Assembly (NCBI RefSeq): GCF_000002235.5 | Contig: NW_022145615.1 | Span: forward strand, 11,722,891 to 11,786,890 | Origin: Strongylocentrotus purpuratus | Taxonomy: Eukaryota > Echinodermata > Echinoidea > Camarodonta > Strongylocentrotidae | Length of the DNA: 64,000 nucleotides | Direction: 5' to 3' | Shown here: one piece after another, positions 23,191 through 35,500 of the stretch | Layout of the letters: every line of letters begins with the position of its first letter | Position numbering within the stretch: the first letter of the stretch is position 1 | Notes under the pieces: model-generated | What the model saw: the letters and a program-made list of their open reading frames with translations, nothing else | The model's database searches: none | Told to the model about the DNA's origin: nothing | Translations under genes and position numbers: made by a program

Positions 23191-23649
23191 TTTGCAGTCA
23201 CATACAGACCCCTATCAAAACTCCTCAAAAAGAGTTCTGCAAGTCAAGTTTGAGTGTTGGTATCTCTCTTGATACTATATTATTATATATAATAATATTA
23301 TCATATTTGACGTTGTTATCATTGAAAAGCTTAATTATTCCTCTTTACAATAATGCCCCATATGTAATAATTATGTTACCATAGAGCAGACTGTCACCTG
23401 AATATGGTAAGTCAAGAGTGAAATGTAGCAAAATGTATTGTTACAATCCCTTCAAAACACAATCCATCTTCCCAAGAAATGAAGAAATCACTATCGGAAA
23501 AATCCACATCTGGTTTGGCTATTATAATAAGTCTCTAATCGGTCGCATGCAATGTCCATTTCACAAATCTTTAAAATTTTGGCGGCTCGCTGGCTTCCCT
23601 CACCCGGAAATGAATCTTCAGATCATGCACACACTCTGCAAAGTATGGT

Positions 23650-24130
23650 TCTGCATGGCAGTGGCGGATCCAGGGGGGGGGGGGCGGGGGCCTGGGGGCC
23701 TGGTCCCCCCCCCCGGCAAAAATAGGAAGGAAAAATAGAAGGGATAAAAAGAGGGGGAAAAAGAAGGGGAAAAAAAGAAGGGAAAAAAGAAGGGAAAAAA
23801 AAGAAGGAAAACAAAGGAGATAAAAGGGGAAAGATATCATAGGTATCATAATATCCTCAAATTGGGCCATGTATGCATCAATTTCAAAAAAATCTTCAAC
23901 TTCTGAGGGGGGCACATCCCCCGTCCGACGCCCCGTGCGTTCTTGTTCCTGTTATTTGAACTTAAGACTGTTTTCTTTTTAATTGTATTAAAAAATTATG
24001 CACCAATTTAAAACAAATCTTCCAACTTCTGAGAGGGGCACATCCTCCAGACACCCCCCCCCCCCCCCCCCCCCCCCTGCGTGGCGCGCCCATTCGCCCC
24101 TCCTAACAAAATAACCTGGCGCCGTCCCTG
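23650..24130 (+). repeat. CAGTGGCGGATCCAGG-type repeat, composite
   Basis: A common invertebrate repeat end, CAGTGGCGGATCCAGG, is followed by G/C tracts. Two related blocks with CAACTTCTGAG and GGGCACATCC lie near 23890 and 24020, and a CCTGGCGCCGTCCCTGG-like far end follows. It looks like overlapping or nested copies; borders are uncertain. Confidence 0.5.
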
Positions 24131-24619
24131 GACTCAACCATTATGTTCAGCTCCCTAGCTGGCCTGCTCATTAATCCCCCGGGGATTGATTCGAAGTTTT
24201 AAATGCTCTCAACTTCGAAAAAAATATCGATAAATATTTGAGAAGGTGCCGAAAGTACTAGCTTGAAGGCGCACTGCAGGTCTAAATGTCAGACAGGGAA
24301 GATGGAAATTACCGATTTCGTGCAACAACAATCTCTTATTCAGACAAAAAAATTCTAATTTTACATTTTGTCTGTTTTGATGACGAACCCGGTGACGAAA
24401 CCGGTGCCGAACCAGGGTCACTAACTAAGCCGAGCAGAAAACGAGAGATAATTTAACCAGACTGTGTCAATAAACGGTTCGATTCAACTTGAGTTAGGTA
24501 GGCAGCCTTGTAATCGGGCTTGTAATGCACAAGAATAGAAGATATGATTGAATTCTATGAAGGTAATGATTAAAATCTCTTGGAATAAGCCATGATGAAA
24601 TTCACTCGCATCTCAGTTA

Positions 24620-24704
24620 AGCCGATTGGTTCTAATTACGGACCAATCACGAACTCAACCACGGAACCAATAGCTGCAGTGGAACTCCGTTCCGAATGAC
24701 GTCA
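24620..24704 (+). promoter_or_regulatory. Candidate SLC12 promoter: CCAAT boxes and CRE
   Basis: One ATTGG and two CCAAT motifs (NF-Y type) lie between about 24622 and 24672. A perfect CRE, TGACGTCA, follows at 24697-24704. They sit just before a segment ending in a consensus donor. The element set is seen; its use as the SLC12 promoter is inferred. Confidence 0.5.
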
Positions 24705-24719
24705 TGCTGATTTGCCGTG

Positions 24720-24942
24720 CTAGAAATAGCACATTCGCTAATGAGATTCACTTTATTACGGCGCACGCGCCCTGGATTTTGATAGTGCTGTTTTATTTCC
24801 TCTTACATTTTCAAAGATACCGTACAATTGATTTGAGACTTACCCGTTGGACTTTGTCATTTAATTGGGAGCGGACTTTAATCACAATAAACTATTTTTA
24901 ACGCCATATCGGCCAGTTACTCGGAATCAAGTCAAATTGAAG
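24720..24942 (+). other. Candidate non-coding first exon of the SLC12 gene
   Basis: The stretch ends GAAG|GTAAGG, a consensus donor at 24943, and follows the CCAAT/CRE cluster. The first coding exon needs an upstream exon because it has a splice acceptor just before its start (TTTTTAG at 29158 or TGCAG at 29165). The transcription start is not defined. Confidence 0.4.
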
Positions 24943-26029
24943 GTAAGGAACAGATACACATGATTTATGAGTGCATGATATATTTCGATACGGTGAGATG
25001 GAACATGATTCTCCAGGGTATTTTAGCGAGCTGTTTGTGTGTTTCGTGGGTCGCTCGCTGTGCCTCTCATGCCCCCAAAGTTGCGGGGCATGATGAAAAG
25101 AATTTCCGCTGGCTGAAATTATACAGTCAGTAGCTAGTAGTTCCTGAGACCAATTTATTGCCTCAAATATTATGTTACTTGCCTTGCTGTCATCACATAC
25201 CTCATGAGAATATGAAATACCATTTCCAATTTAATTTTGTTCCTTAGTTTACTAGACGTACTAGTAGATCTAGAGGTCTAACTTTCATTAGAGTTCGCGT
25301 AACAAAATACTGCCAGTTCACCGTCTACCTTTATCATGGGTTGTTGTTCTTTCAGAGGATTTATCGCACATAGTGTGAGAGTCTCTTTACAATTACAAAT
25401 TCAATGTAAAATGCCTCAAGAAAATCTTTGCTGAATCCGTTTTTCGCATTGCCAACGTGCGGATCAGAAATAAGAAACCGCAAAAATGCGGACGATCTTT
25501 TTTTATCGGATGTGTCTGTTTGTGTTTGCGAAGACGATCCTCATTTATGCTGACAATCCTTATTCTCGGACCAACGCCCCTACTCTACAGTCAGTAGTAG
25601 GGGCTATGGTCCGAATAAGGATTGTTCGCCTAAACAAGGATATCCACGTAAACGCGGACAAATCGCGTCATTTTAAAAAAGAGCATTTTCGTGAAATCCT
25701 TTGTTCGCATCCTGTTTTCACATTGCCACATATGGATCAGGAACCCTACATCCGCAGAGCACCGAAGAAAAAAAACATCCTCAAAACTGTGGACGATCCT
25801 TGTTTTTTAGGATGTATTTTGTGCGGGGATATCCTTATTGATGCGGACGATCCTCATTCTTGGAACAGCGCCCCTACTGGTATACTGTAGTAATAGTATA
25901 GTATTGAATGAATTAATTTGTCTTGACTTAATACATAAGTCTTGAATTGAAGCAACAGCTAACAAATTCAATTTAACGATTTGTGTACATATTGGCAACA
26001 CCCGGTGGCTGATCAGATCCTGAGGCTCA

Positions 26030-26420
26030 AAGGTAAAAACCAGTTTTGGAAACGCCCCTCTCTCAAAAAAGGAAATGGAAGCTCTAGTCTTATTACCAAT
26101 CATGGGAAAGAATATGTTTTGATTAATACGTGATGATACAAATTTTTGGTGAGAAACCGCCTACTTATCAATATATGTGATAATATATCACCGTAGGCAT
26201 ATATCTATCTGGACTGGATAGATATGGTTCATGTGTCGCTTAGTCCCATATACATCTTTCTGTGTACAGTGCTTGTAACTTTACCAAGACTGGGCCAAAT
26301 TTCTTTTCATTTTGATGATTCCAGAACCTTGCGGTAGACACCAACACTTATAAATGATCAACCTTTTCTGATCGATTTCACAATGCAATCGCATGACCAT
26401 AACTGGTCTGTATCTCTAAT
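26030..26420 (+). mobile_element. AAAGACCAGT-family MITE, worn copy
   Basis: Left end AAAGGTAAAAACCAGTTTTGG and right end CATAACTGGTCTGTATCTCTAA are mutated. The interior (ACCAATCATG, AAGAATATGTTTTGA, CCATATACATCTTTCTGTG) matches 15642-16015. Confidence 0.85.
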
Positions 26421-26561
26421 GATTGGAAATGCTGATTCATTTTTTTTCCTGAGGAATGTTTGAAAATGGAATTCTCTTCTAAGAGACGTATTAATGGCTT
26501 AGTATTAATTGGGGGTGCATTTCGACAATGTCAATGACTGACGAAATGCAGTACCGGTAGC

Positions 26562-27597
26562 TTAAAGGTAAAAGAAAAGACCAGTTTTGTAAACGCCCCC
26601 CTCTGGGCCATTCCATGAGAAGAAGGACATGACATCAAAAAAAGAAATGTACCTCTTATGTTAATTCTTTGATTTATCACTAACCTTATGCCATGGATGT
26701 TCATAAAACATTAGGGCCTTTCAAATTCAACACAATTTATTTTTCATTTTTGTTGATTTCCTAAGATCTCAAACCATCATCAAAAACGTACATGTGGGAC
26801 TGACACTGTAGATGAAAAAAAAACAATTTATTGCAGATTACACAGGATTCTTGTAATATTTTTTCCTGAAAATTGCGCTAAATGGAAAAAAGATGAATAT
26901 ATTTCCATATTCTAAGGGGTCCTGTGATATTTAATCTATTACATAGGGGTGAAAATGGCCTCCGGACAAAATGTAACGCGAGTTACCGTAACGTGAGTTA
27001 CCGACATATTTGCTTCCTGCATTTTACTAGTCCATTGTTTCTTATCTTTAATATTGTGATCTTATACTTGTAAGTCACAACCTACTATCAAATTAAAGTA
27101 GGAAAGATTTTGTCAAGATTGTATGAGGAGACTTTGCCAAAAGAGGGTCTCATAAAATTGACCATGTCCTTTTTTGTAACGCGAGTTACCGAAATTCAAT
27201 AATCCAAGAATCTAAAAATGTTTGTTCTTCAATTTTCTTTTTTGTTTCATTCAGTTGTTCTATATCTACCCTGTCCATGTTTGAAAAAAGTATCTTGTAG
27301 ATCCTAGCAGTTCTAAAGATATAGGCACATTATCGTGTCAATGTACCCATTAGGTGTAACGCGAGTTACCATGGAATGGCCCAATGGAAGCTCTTATTAC
27401 CAATCATGTGAAAGAATATATGTTTTGACTAATACTTGATGACACAAATTTTGCCGGGAAATTGCCTACTAATTGATATATTTGGTAAATTATTATATCT
27501 ATTTGGACCAGATGGATATCGCGCATGTGTCATGTATCAGATGCATGTGTCGAGTAGTCCCATATACATCTTTCTGTGTCCAGTGCTTGTAACTTTA
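26562..27597 (+). mobile_element. AAAGACCAGT-family MITE interrupted by a second transposon
   Basis: The left end, TTAAAGGTAAAAG then AAAGACCAGTTTTG, is followed at 26605 by another element. The family interior resumes at 27383 (AATGGAAGCTC, ACCAATCATG, CATACATCTTTCTG-type blocks). The copy is cut short near 27597 and lacks its right end. Confidence 0.88.
26605..27382 (+). mobile_element. GGGCCATTCCATG-ended transposon, nested
   Basis: Thirteen-base perfect inverted ends GGGCCATTCCATG (26605-26617) and CATGGAATGGCCC (27370-27382) bound 778 bases with no coding frame. The interior has four copies of GTAACG(C/T)GAGTTACC, near 26972, 26988, 27176 and 27356. Confidence 0.9.
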
Positions 27598-29202
27598 GTT
27601 TTACTTGTATCCAATCTGCAAGAATCTTCAGGAGTGAATTAGGCAGGGTCAAGGGAAGAAGAAAAAGAAATGACTGCGGCTGAGTTGGCTGCATTTTAGT
27701 TTTGGCTTGTTTGCTTTTGCTTGATCCGAATGGAACAAAGAACTAAGGTCAGATTTATCCTAGTATTACTAGGATTCTTTAGTCTTTATAAATTGTCCAT
27801 TTAGAATCTTAAGTTGGGCTTGTTAATTGTAACCTTTAGGTACAGTGTACATGTAGGCAGTTTCATGAAATTGTCAAGTTACGTTAATGATATCAATTTT
27901 TGTTCTAGTCTGAAATTGCTTTTAAAAGCTGTCGTAGTGTAACCCAAGGTGAAGATTTGTATGCAACAAACGATGAAGAAATAAAGAACAAAACGGGAGA
28001 AAATAGTGTGACCATTCAAGTGAAATAGGTGCCATTTACACTTTCAATTTTAATAAATTGTTTGATTTTTTCAAATTATTTTGTAGTTCAATGTTGCATG
28101 TGAACCAAGTTTACAAGAATATTAATCACAATTTTATATTGTTTGCTTTTGAAGTGGGTCACAGCTTTTAGTTTAAAATGCACTCATGAAACACGCCCTG
28201 ACTATTTTAGGCTGTGAAACTGCCTACTTCAGGGCTTGGTGATATTGATATTATTATGTTGATATAAAAACGTCTCCATTTGCTTCAATTTGCAGAGATG
28301 CCAACCAAGACGATTTAATCTTATTTAGTACGATAATAAGAGTGAAATACAATAATACGATATCATCTCTTAAAATATGATTTTTCATCGTTAACAAAAA
28401 AAAAAAAAAAAAAAATTTAAAAAAAAAAATTTAACCCATAAAAACAGCGGAATCGTATACAAGTAAACCCATGCAACCCCAACAAAAACTTTGCTTTACA
28501 ATTTTCTCATTAAATTTTAATCAAAGAGCAAACATTTTACTTGACCGTACTTACCAGTAAAACATTTTTCTAAAATGTACCGGCCTGGGGACGACTGGCC
28601 GGTGGTAGTGTCAAGTTTTCGTGAAAATCTGATTTTTCTCTCCAAAATCTGATTATTTTTTTTAGGATACTCAGTCTGTTTTTCTTGTGTCAAGAGGTTG
28701 GCATCTCCGCATTTGCCTGTGTGAAAAGTAATTAATGCTGACTTTACAAAAACCTAAAATGTATACTTAATCACAAAAGCCCTAAATACAAAGAACCTTG
28801 CAGGGCTCTTCTTTATACTCCTGCAAATACTTGAAGTCGGGTCTGGAAATAAAAAATTGTTACCAGAGAGTTTTTGTTTTACCTTTCACATGTTCCTGAT
28901 GATAAATGAGCTAACATGCAATTTTCATTACAAAAATGCTCACCTCTTTTGACGGTTGGCGATCTTGATTCCGCCGTAAACGCAAGCATATGCGATGTAC
29001 ATGTATACTTACATGTATATGATTGACTCTGCGTTGCCAATTGGATACCGACTTTACGATAATAGCGGTTAATTTAGTGTACGTAGATGTAGGCTCACTA
29101 AGCCAGTTACATGTATTTTACTTGGAGCTTAAATTGTCTCAACATTTCACATTTTTAGGTTGCAGGGAACCCCTTCTTTGAAATACGACACTCCACCATC
29201 CC

Positions 29203-29580
29203 ATGATGAGTGGAGAAGTGGGAGAGATGGAGATGGAGGATCTCAACAAGCAAGAGGATAGCAACAAGCAGAACACGGCTCCCAAGTCGGCTCCTAGCCC
29301 GAGGCCTGGGCGCTTCCAGGTGAACATCGTCAGCGAGAACCCTGAAGCTGCCCCGAAAGAGAACAAGGACAAGACTTCTCCCATTCACAGTGAGCCCAGC
29401 TCCGGCGGACAGTCGACTCCGATGGGCAATGAGGACTTTGACCAGTCCATGGCAATGCAAACCTTTGGTCAGAACACCATTGAGGTGATGCCATCCCTAG
29501 ACTACTATAGGAACCTTTTCTCCACGTCTGCGACTGCCAAGCAGAGGCCAACGTTGCATGATCTTCACGAACCTATCAAG
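29203..29580 (+). CDS. NKCC-like exon 1: cytosolic regulatory N-terminus
   Basis: ATG at 29203 (a second ATG follows at once) is preceded by an in-frame TGA at 29179, so the start is well placed. It encodes 126 residues with RFQV at 37-40, TFGQNT at 87-92 and [12 protein letters not shown] at the end. The donor is GTGAGT. The Thr203/Thr207 region of human NKCC1 has no threonine equivalent here. Confidence 0.93.
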
Positions 29581-32500
29581 GTGAGTTTACTCCTCAGATG
29601 TGATCTTTTCTTCTTTTCCAGTTTAATGCAATCCAGGGCTTCAAATCTTGAAACAAATTATGTTGTAAATCGCGTTCTCTAAGCTTTTTGGAATCAATTC
29701 CTACATGTAGTTCCTCATTCCCTCCCACTATTATGACTCCATTTTCGGCCCATCTCCTTTTTATTTTCTTTATATTTTTCTTCTACAAATGTATTTGCCT
29801 GTTATTCAATTCTTCTTTTTTTAAATGAATAAAAAAAGCAGAGCAATGTGAAGACATAGAATTGAAGCAAAACTTACATTAACTACATATAGAGTCTTAC
29901 TGAGACCATTTGTGTTCAAATTGACCCAATGGCATGGCAACTCTTCTATTTTAATAGACAAAAAGATGGTTGACAAAATTAAAAGTCAATTCTGCTTTTT
30001 TAGACATATAATCTACATGTAGCGTCTCACGTACAGTAGACCCCAAATGAACATTCCAGAAACACTTCTGTACCGGTAATCTGTATTGTGGTCCAACATT
30101 TGCTTCTGCGGGTCCAGGGTTCAACAGGAGCATGTGTCGCACAACCATGCTGTGCATGGCACGGCCTGTCTTCACCAGTATACACACCTTGCACCTGTTG
30201 TGAAGTCAGGTGATTGTGTACTGGTGGCAAGTGCTCAGCATTCAATATCCTATTCTAACCATTGTCAGTTTCAGTTTTAGTTTATTAAAAAACACCAGAC
30301 GTGGCAATCATGACGAACAAACATAATCCAAGTTGGGACATCATAGAGGTCTCATTCAACCATAGACCAAACACTATGACTATTCCTAAACCTAACCCTA
30401 AACCCATTTGCAACCTTAACCCTAACCCTACATGTATATCTTTGATGAAATCAAGCCTGAAACACTTGTCCCTAGAGCAAACATGTGCTGTTCATATACA
30501 TGTACAGTATGTGTGTGTGTGAGTGCCAAACTCACTGATGTATTAATGAAGAGGTTTAATTCCAGGCATTGGGTTTTTTTCTCCCCATTTTCATTTTCTT
30601 TTTTTTTCATTCAAGAAAATGTTTTAAACTCTGTGTGTTTGTATAAATGTTTTGAATTTTGTTTATACATTGGGATCTCGTTATAACGAGGTCCTTGGGA
30701 TAAAAGAAATTACCTTGTTATATCAGGAACCTTGTTATATCAGGGTAAAAAAACGAAAGAATATATAGAGCTGGAACCAGCAAAATCATCTTGTTATATT
30801 AAAGGGGAAGTCCACCCTGAAATTAAGTTAGTTTTAATAGGAGTAGAAAAATGAGAGAAACAAGTCAGTGAAAGTTTGAGCAAATTCCGATTAAAAATAA
30901 GGAAGTTAGGATTTTTGAAGTTGTGATCAATCAAACACAAATTGGCAACTCTATGACGTATCATGCGAGCTCAACTTCCATTTGCTCAGTACTAAAAAAA
31001 TCTGAAATTTTCATTTTCCCTCAAGAAAAATTTCAACCATACATGCACCCTAAATATAATAATTGCAAATATGTTTCTATACTCCCCCTGCAAGGAACAA
31101 ATATATATTCCGTCATCAATAACGAAGGAAACATGATTTTATGGAATATTATGCACAAAGCAAATGAAGGAGAGCTCGTATAATAAGTCACAGAGTTGCC
31201 AATTTGTATTTGATTGATCACAACTTCAATAATTCATAACTTTCTTATTTTCATTCAGAATTTGCTCAAACTTTCACTCACCTGATTTTCTTATTATTCT
31301 GCCTCTATCGATACAAACTTATTTTGGGGTGGACTTTCCCTTTAAATAGACACCTCATTATATCAGATCTCTTTATACCCAGGTTCCACTTTATCAGATT
31401 GACCTCAATTTTGTAACCTTGATTTTTTTTTTAAATGTGCTTTTGAATTTTAAGCGAATAAAGAAGATGAAATTTACTAAAACCTATGATAGATCTTTAA
31501 GATTCCAGGGTATACATGATTGGAATTCTTTACCTTATGATTTAAAAAGTAGTTCAACCCTATCAAAGTTTAAATATTCATGTAAACAGTTCTTGTTTGA
31601 ACAAATGAAGTGCACTGAGTAGATTTTTCTGTACTTTGTTCTGCCTGCGGTGTGTGTTGGTGTGTCTGTGTGCATGTGAATGAATGACGGTGGGTGTACT
31701 GTATGTTTGTTTTGATAAGTTTTACAATATTTGTTATAATAATTTGCTTGTATGATTACTTTTGTACAGGGCCCTATTCTCACAAGCTTTGCTTTTCTTG
31801 GGGTCCTGTCGATTTTGCTGTTAATTTGTTATGTATTTTATTTCGAATTTTAATGAAAAATAAATGAAATGAAACTTAAAACTTATCTTGAAATGTCGCA
31901 GTTCATGTAGATGTGCTACAGTACCGTGGAAACTTGTTATAATGAGGTCCTTGGGACCAAGGAAATTACCTCGTTATATCAGGAATCTTGTTATAATCAG
32001 GGTTAAAAAAAACATTTGCTTAGCATCCCTTCACGCTTCCTTATTTGAGGCAGTCTGCTTCTTTTTAATGAATAAAAAAAAAAACATTCCGCTAAAATTA
32101 TAATTTTCCCTGATTTTGGCCTCATTTTCTTTAGCATCCTGAGTCCAAGTGGAGGCTATTTTGAAAGGGAAAAAATCAATACATTTGTAATGTTTCCTTC
32201 AAAAGGCATGTTTAATGATTCATTTTGGTTTATCTCATCATTCTTGGTTTTTTTTGTACGTGTACATGTACTGTACAGGTACCGGTACACAGATCTGTGT
32301 GAATATCGCACAGATAACATTATATTCCTTTTTCTAAATGTACTCAAACATACATGTACAGTGTAGGCATGTATAATACATTCCATATTTATGTGTGGAT
32401 GGTGCATATTTAATTTGATTGTCACTACAAGATTTTTTTCGGAATGATTGAATCTGCATTCTGAAGGTGTTTGAAAGAAAATATCATGTTTGTCTACAGG

Positions 32501-35500
32501 GCATGAAATTCGAGAGCAGCTTGTGTCACTCAAGAAATGAATGCGTGGGAGAAGGGAGCGGGTGGATACTATGGGGAATAGAAAAAAAATAATTGTATTA
32601 AATTAAATATAATCTCTAGGACTTACATGTACGTAGCCATGAAAGACTTTTAAAGTACAAGCAGTTAAAGAAATTTATGTTGTAAGCCTCTTTTATTGAG
32701 ATTTTTTTCACTTACCAGTATTTGAAACCATACTTTAGTTTTATGTAAGCTTGTAGAATTTCAGAATGAAGGAAGATCAATCAATTGTTTGTATCAAGGA
32801 AACGGTTTTCACCTACATTTGTAATTTTGTAAAAAGACCTTTTGAAATGTTTTTAAAGGCAACCTGTAAATGACAATACTCTACAAAGTACATGTAGTAG
32901 GGTAAATTATTTCTTCACAAAATCTACATGTACATATACATTTAAAATTTTTAATAAGGTGTACTAAAATTTATAATCAAACTGCACATTACTCATGAAT
33001 GCATTGTAGCCTACATGTACATTTGTAAAGAGCTACTGCTGTTATTGTACTCATATTGTTCAACATGTAACATGTATAAAGTGTCTGATTGGAAATAATA
33101 GTATGCTCTGGTCTAACGAGTAACGACTACCGTATATCCTTCTATCAGTCAGTGACTCAGCTAGACAATCTGCAGGCACTTTTTAGGCAATATAATCCTA
33201 TTGAAGCAAGTCTGAAGTCTTGTCTTGTCCAAGATGTGGGAAGCTGAATTTTACAAATAACAATTTGATTAATCTATACTTCAAGACAGGTGAACCCGGG
33301 GGGGGGGGGGGGGGTGGGTATAGTCAGGGCAGGGTTGTCGTCATCAGATCTCCCTTTTTTTTATAAGCTTGTCATAAGGATTAAAAAAATATTTTGTATG
33401 TATTGGACTTCTCTCCTTTTCTTCTTTCTTTTTTTTCTTTTTTTTTTTTTGGTGGGGGGGGGGGGGGGGGAGGCAGGGGCTTGCTTGTCACACATACAAG
33501 TGTAATTTACCCCTGCATGATCGTGTTTCAATTAAAACAAATTTTTAAAAGGAAATGCAGACACACATGTACTGTACAATGTACATCGGGGTCAATGATC
33601 ATACTGTACAGTATGCTATGTACAGTGTAAATGATTAATAAGGCATTAACCCAAATGTTGAATCAGAATACGCGATTTGTAATCCCACTTGATCGATGGA
33701 TGAAGCTCAGATTATAAGGAACCTGCGGCTTATACCTGGCTGCCTGCAACAGGGAATACTCATGATGACGTCTTGATTGCGGAAGCACTTTCGGTCTCAG
33801 GAGACTAATATATTCTCGAGTGCGATCTTTGCATGTAAACATATCTGGCTACATGTATCACTTTCATGCAGAAATTAACCAATAATATGCAGGATATGCA
33901 GGTAGCGCTGCAAGAGTTAAACAGTCAAATATATGTCCATTGGGGCCTTTCAAAAGAAACCAACAAAAATTGGCCAGTGCTGCACACAGGTGGTCTTTTA
34001 AAACAGGTTCTAATGGCACACATTTCATTCTAGAGGGAGGCTACATGTGTATGTGGGTGATTGCAATGACAAAATACAGGTGGCATTTATAGAGAGGTGG
34101 GTGCTACTATTAAAGATAGGAATCATAGGATTGATCGTGCATGTATGTGTACATGTTCATGTAGTGTGTAAAAATATCCAGTGTAGTTGTAAATATTTAT
34201 TGGTTGAGAAATACAAATTACCATAGACATTTTTTTATCTAGATACCAGGGAGTGTTTCACAATTACCGGTACTAAGATTGACTTTAAGTTGGACTTACA
34301 CCTGTACAGTAACTACAGGTGGTAGGCCATTCATGCCACTGTTTGCTCTCACCATTTACTGGCAATGGTCTGTCAAGGGACGTACAAATCATTGTCACAC
34401 GTATCTACAGAATTGAGCTTTCTTGATAGTTTATTATTGAAGGAAAAAATATTATCTAAAGATCATAATTGAGAGACCAATGGTGAGAGCAACCAGTGGC
34501 ACGAAGTGCCTGTCATATTTAAGTCCAACCTAAGTCGATCTTAGCCTTTGTGCTTTGTGAAACACTCCTGTGAGCATACTACTGTTAATACATACAAGTA
34601 CATTATTGGAAGGTAACAGGTCATCAAGCACGTACCGGTACCGTACATTGTTGCATGCACTATATCCTAATTGGATCGAGTTTTAAAATAGATTTTTGAC
34701 CTTGACCTGTAAATACCAATTGATCGAACAAAAAAAATCTGCAAATACAGTACACAAAAGGAAGATGTTTATTCATAATGACCCCCGATTGGTATGAATT
34801 TACTTATCACACTCAAGTATGGGTAATTTGTTTACATTTGAAGTGTGACAATTTGCAGTTGATTGAAAGACACATTAACCTGTCAGTGAGTAAACTAATT
34901 GTACCGGTACGCAACACCCTCTAAGCTTCGAAGCTTCAAATCAGTGAATTCCAATTACACATTTCATGTACATTGTACGTACTGTATGTAATACTTACAA
35001 AAAAGGCACAAATAACCCAAATTCATGATTTAAAGAGAACCATATATCCATTTACCTTTTTTGCATGGTGAGATGTACCTGTACATACATGTACATTAAA
35101 ATGCACAATGTTATTACTCTGCTCTTTACTATGACATTTTGGAGGGCTTCCAATTCCTCAGGGATGACAATGCTTGTGGATGATTGCTCACAATAATATC
35201 AATATCATTGTTTACCTGTATGTTTAACTATATGTATGAGTCTTTACAAAATTAAAGTTAAAGCTGTCAGGTGTGTGATACCAGTATCCTGAATCACTTT
35301 TATTGGCCATAAACTGAGCCGTCTCCTTTCACCTTTTGTACTACAAGTACATGTATGTAAATTTATATAATAGATTTAAAATCCCAAATTCAGTTGTATT
35401 GAAATAAATTACCATCATTTCTAAGCTACCATTAGCCTAATTCTAAGCTGTTCTTATCAGACCACATGTGTGATATCCTATAGTTGTCTTCAAATGATGT

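Larger units (their letters stand above)
18773..24600. other. Intergenic region between LRRC61-like and SLC12 genes
   Basis: Repeat-dominated. It holds a reverse copy of repeat R1 with a SINE tail (19085-19290), a TTAA MITE (20027-20495), a SINE tail plus (TTA)n (20530-20765) and a degenerate array (22560-23190). C/G tracts and a CAGTGGCGGATCCAGG-type repeat follow (23650-24130). A short duplicated block, with GGGCCCAGTCT, sits at 18545-18600 and 18930-18990. No coding exon is recognised. Confidence 0.6.
24943..29158 (+). other. Presumed 5' UTR intron of the SLC12 gene
   Basis: Contains an unclassified repeat with GCCCCTACT blocks (25540-25880), a TTAA-family copy (26030-26420), a nested transposon (26562-27597) and poly-A runs (28397-28430). 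The remainder is AT-rich without visible exons. Confidence 0.4.

Noticed and set aside
23571..23915. 114-codon minus-strand frame rich in Phe and Leu
   Set aside because: It lies in a purine-rich low-complexity part of a dispersed repeat and shows no domain.
25486..25890. 134-codon open frame
   Set aside because: It crosses a repeat with inverted GCCCCTACT and GGACCAACG blocks and resembles no protein I know. It looks like transposon-derived noncoding DNA.
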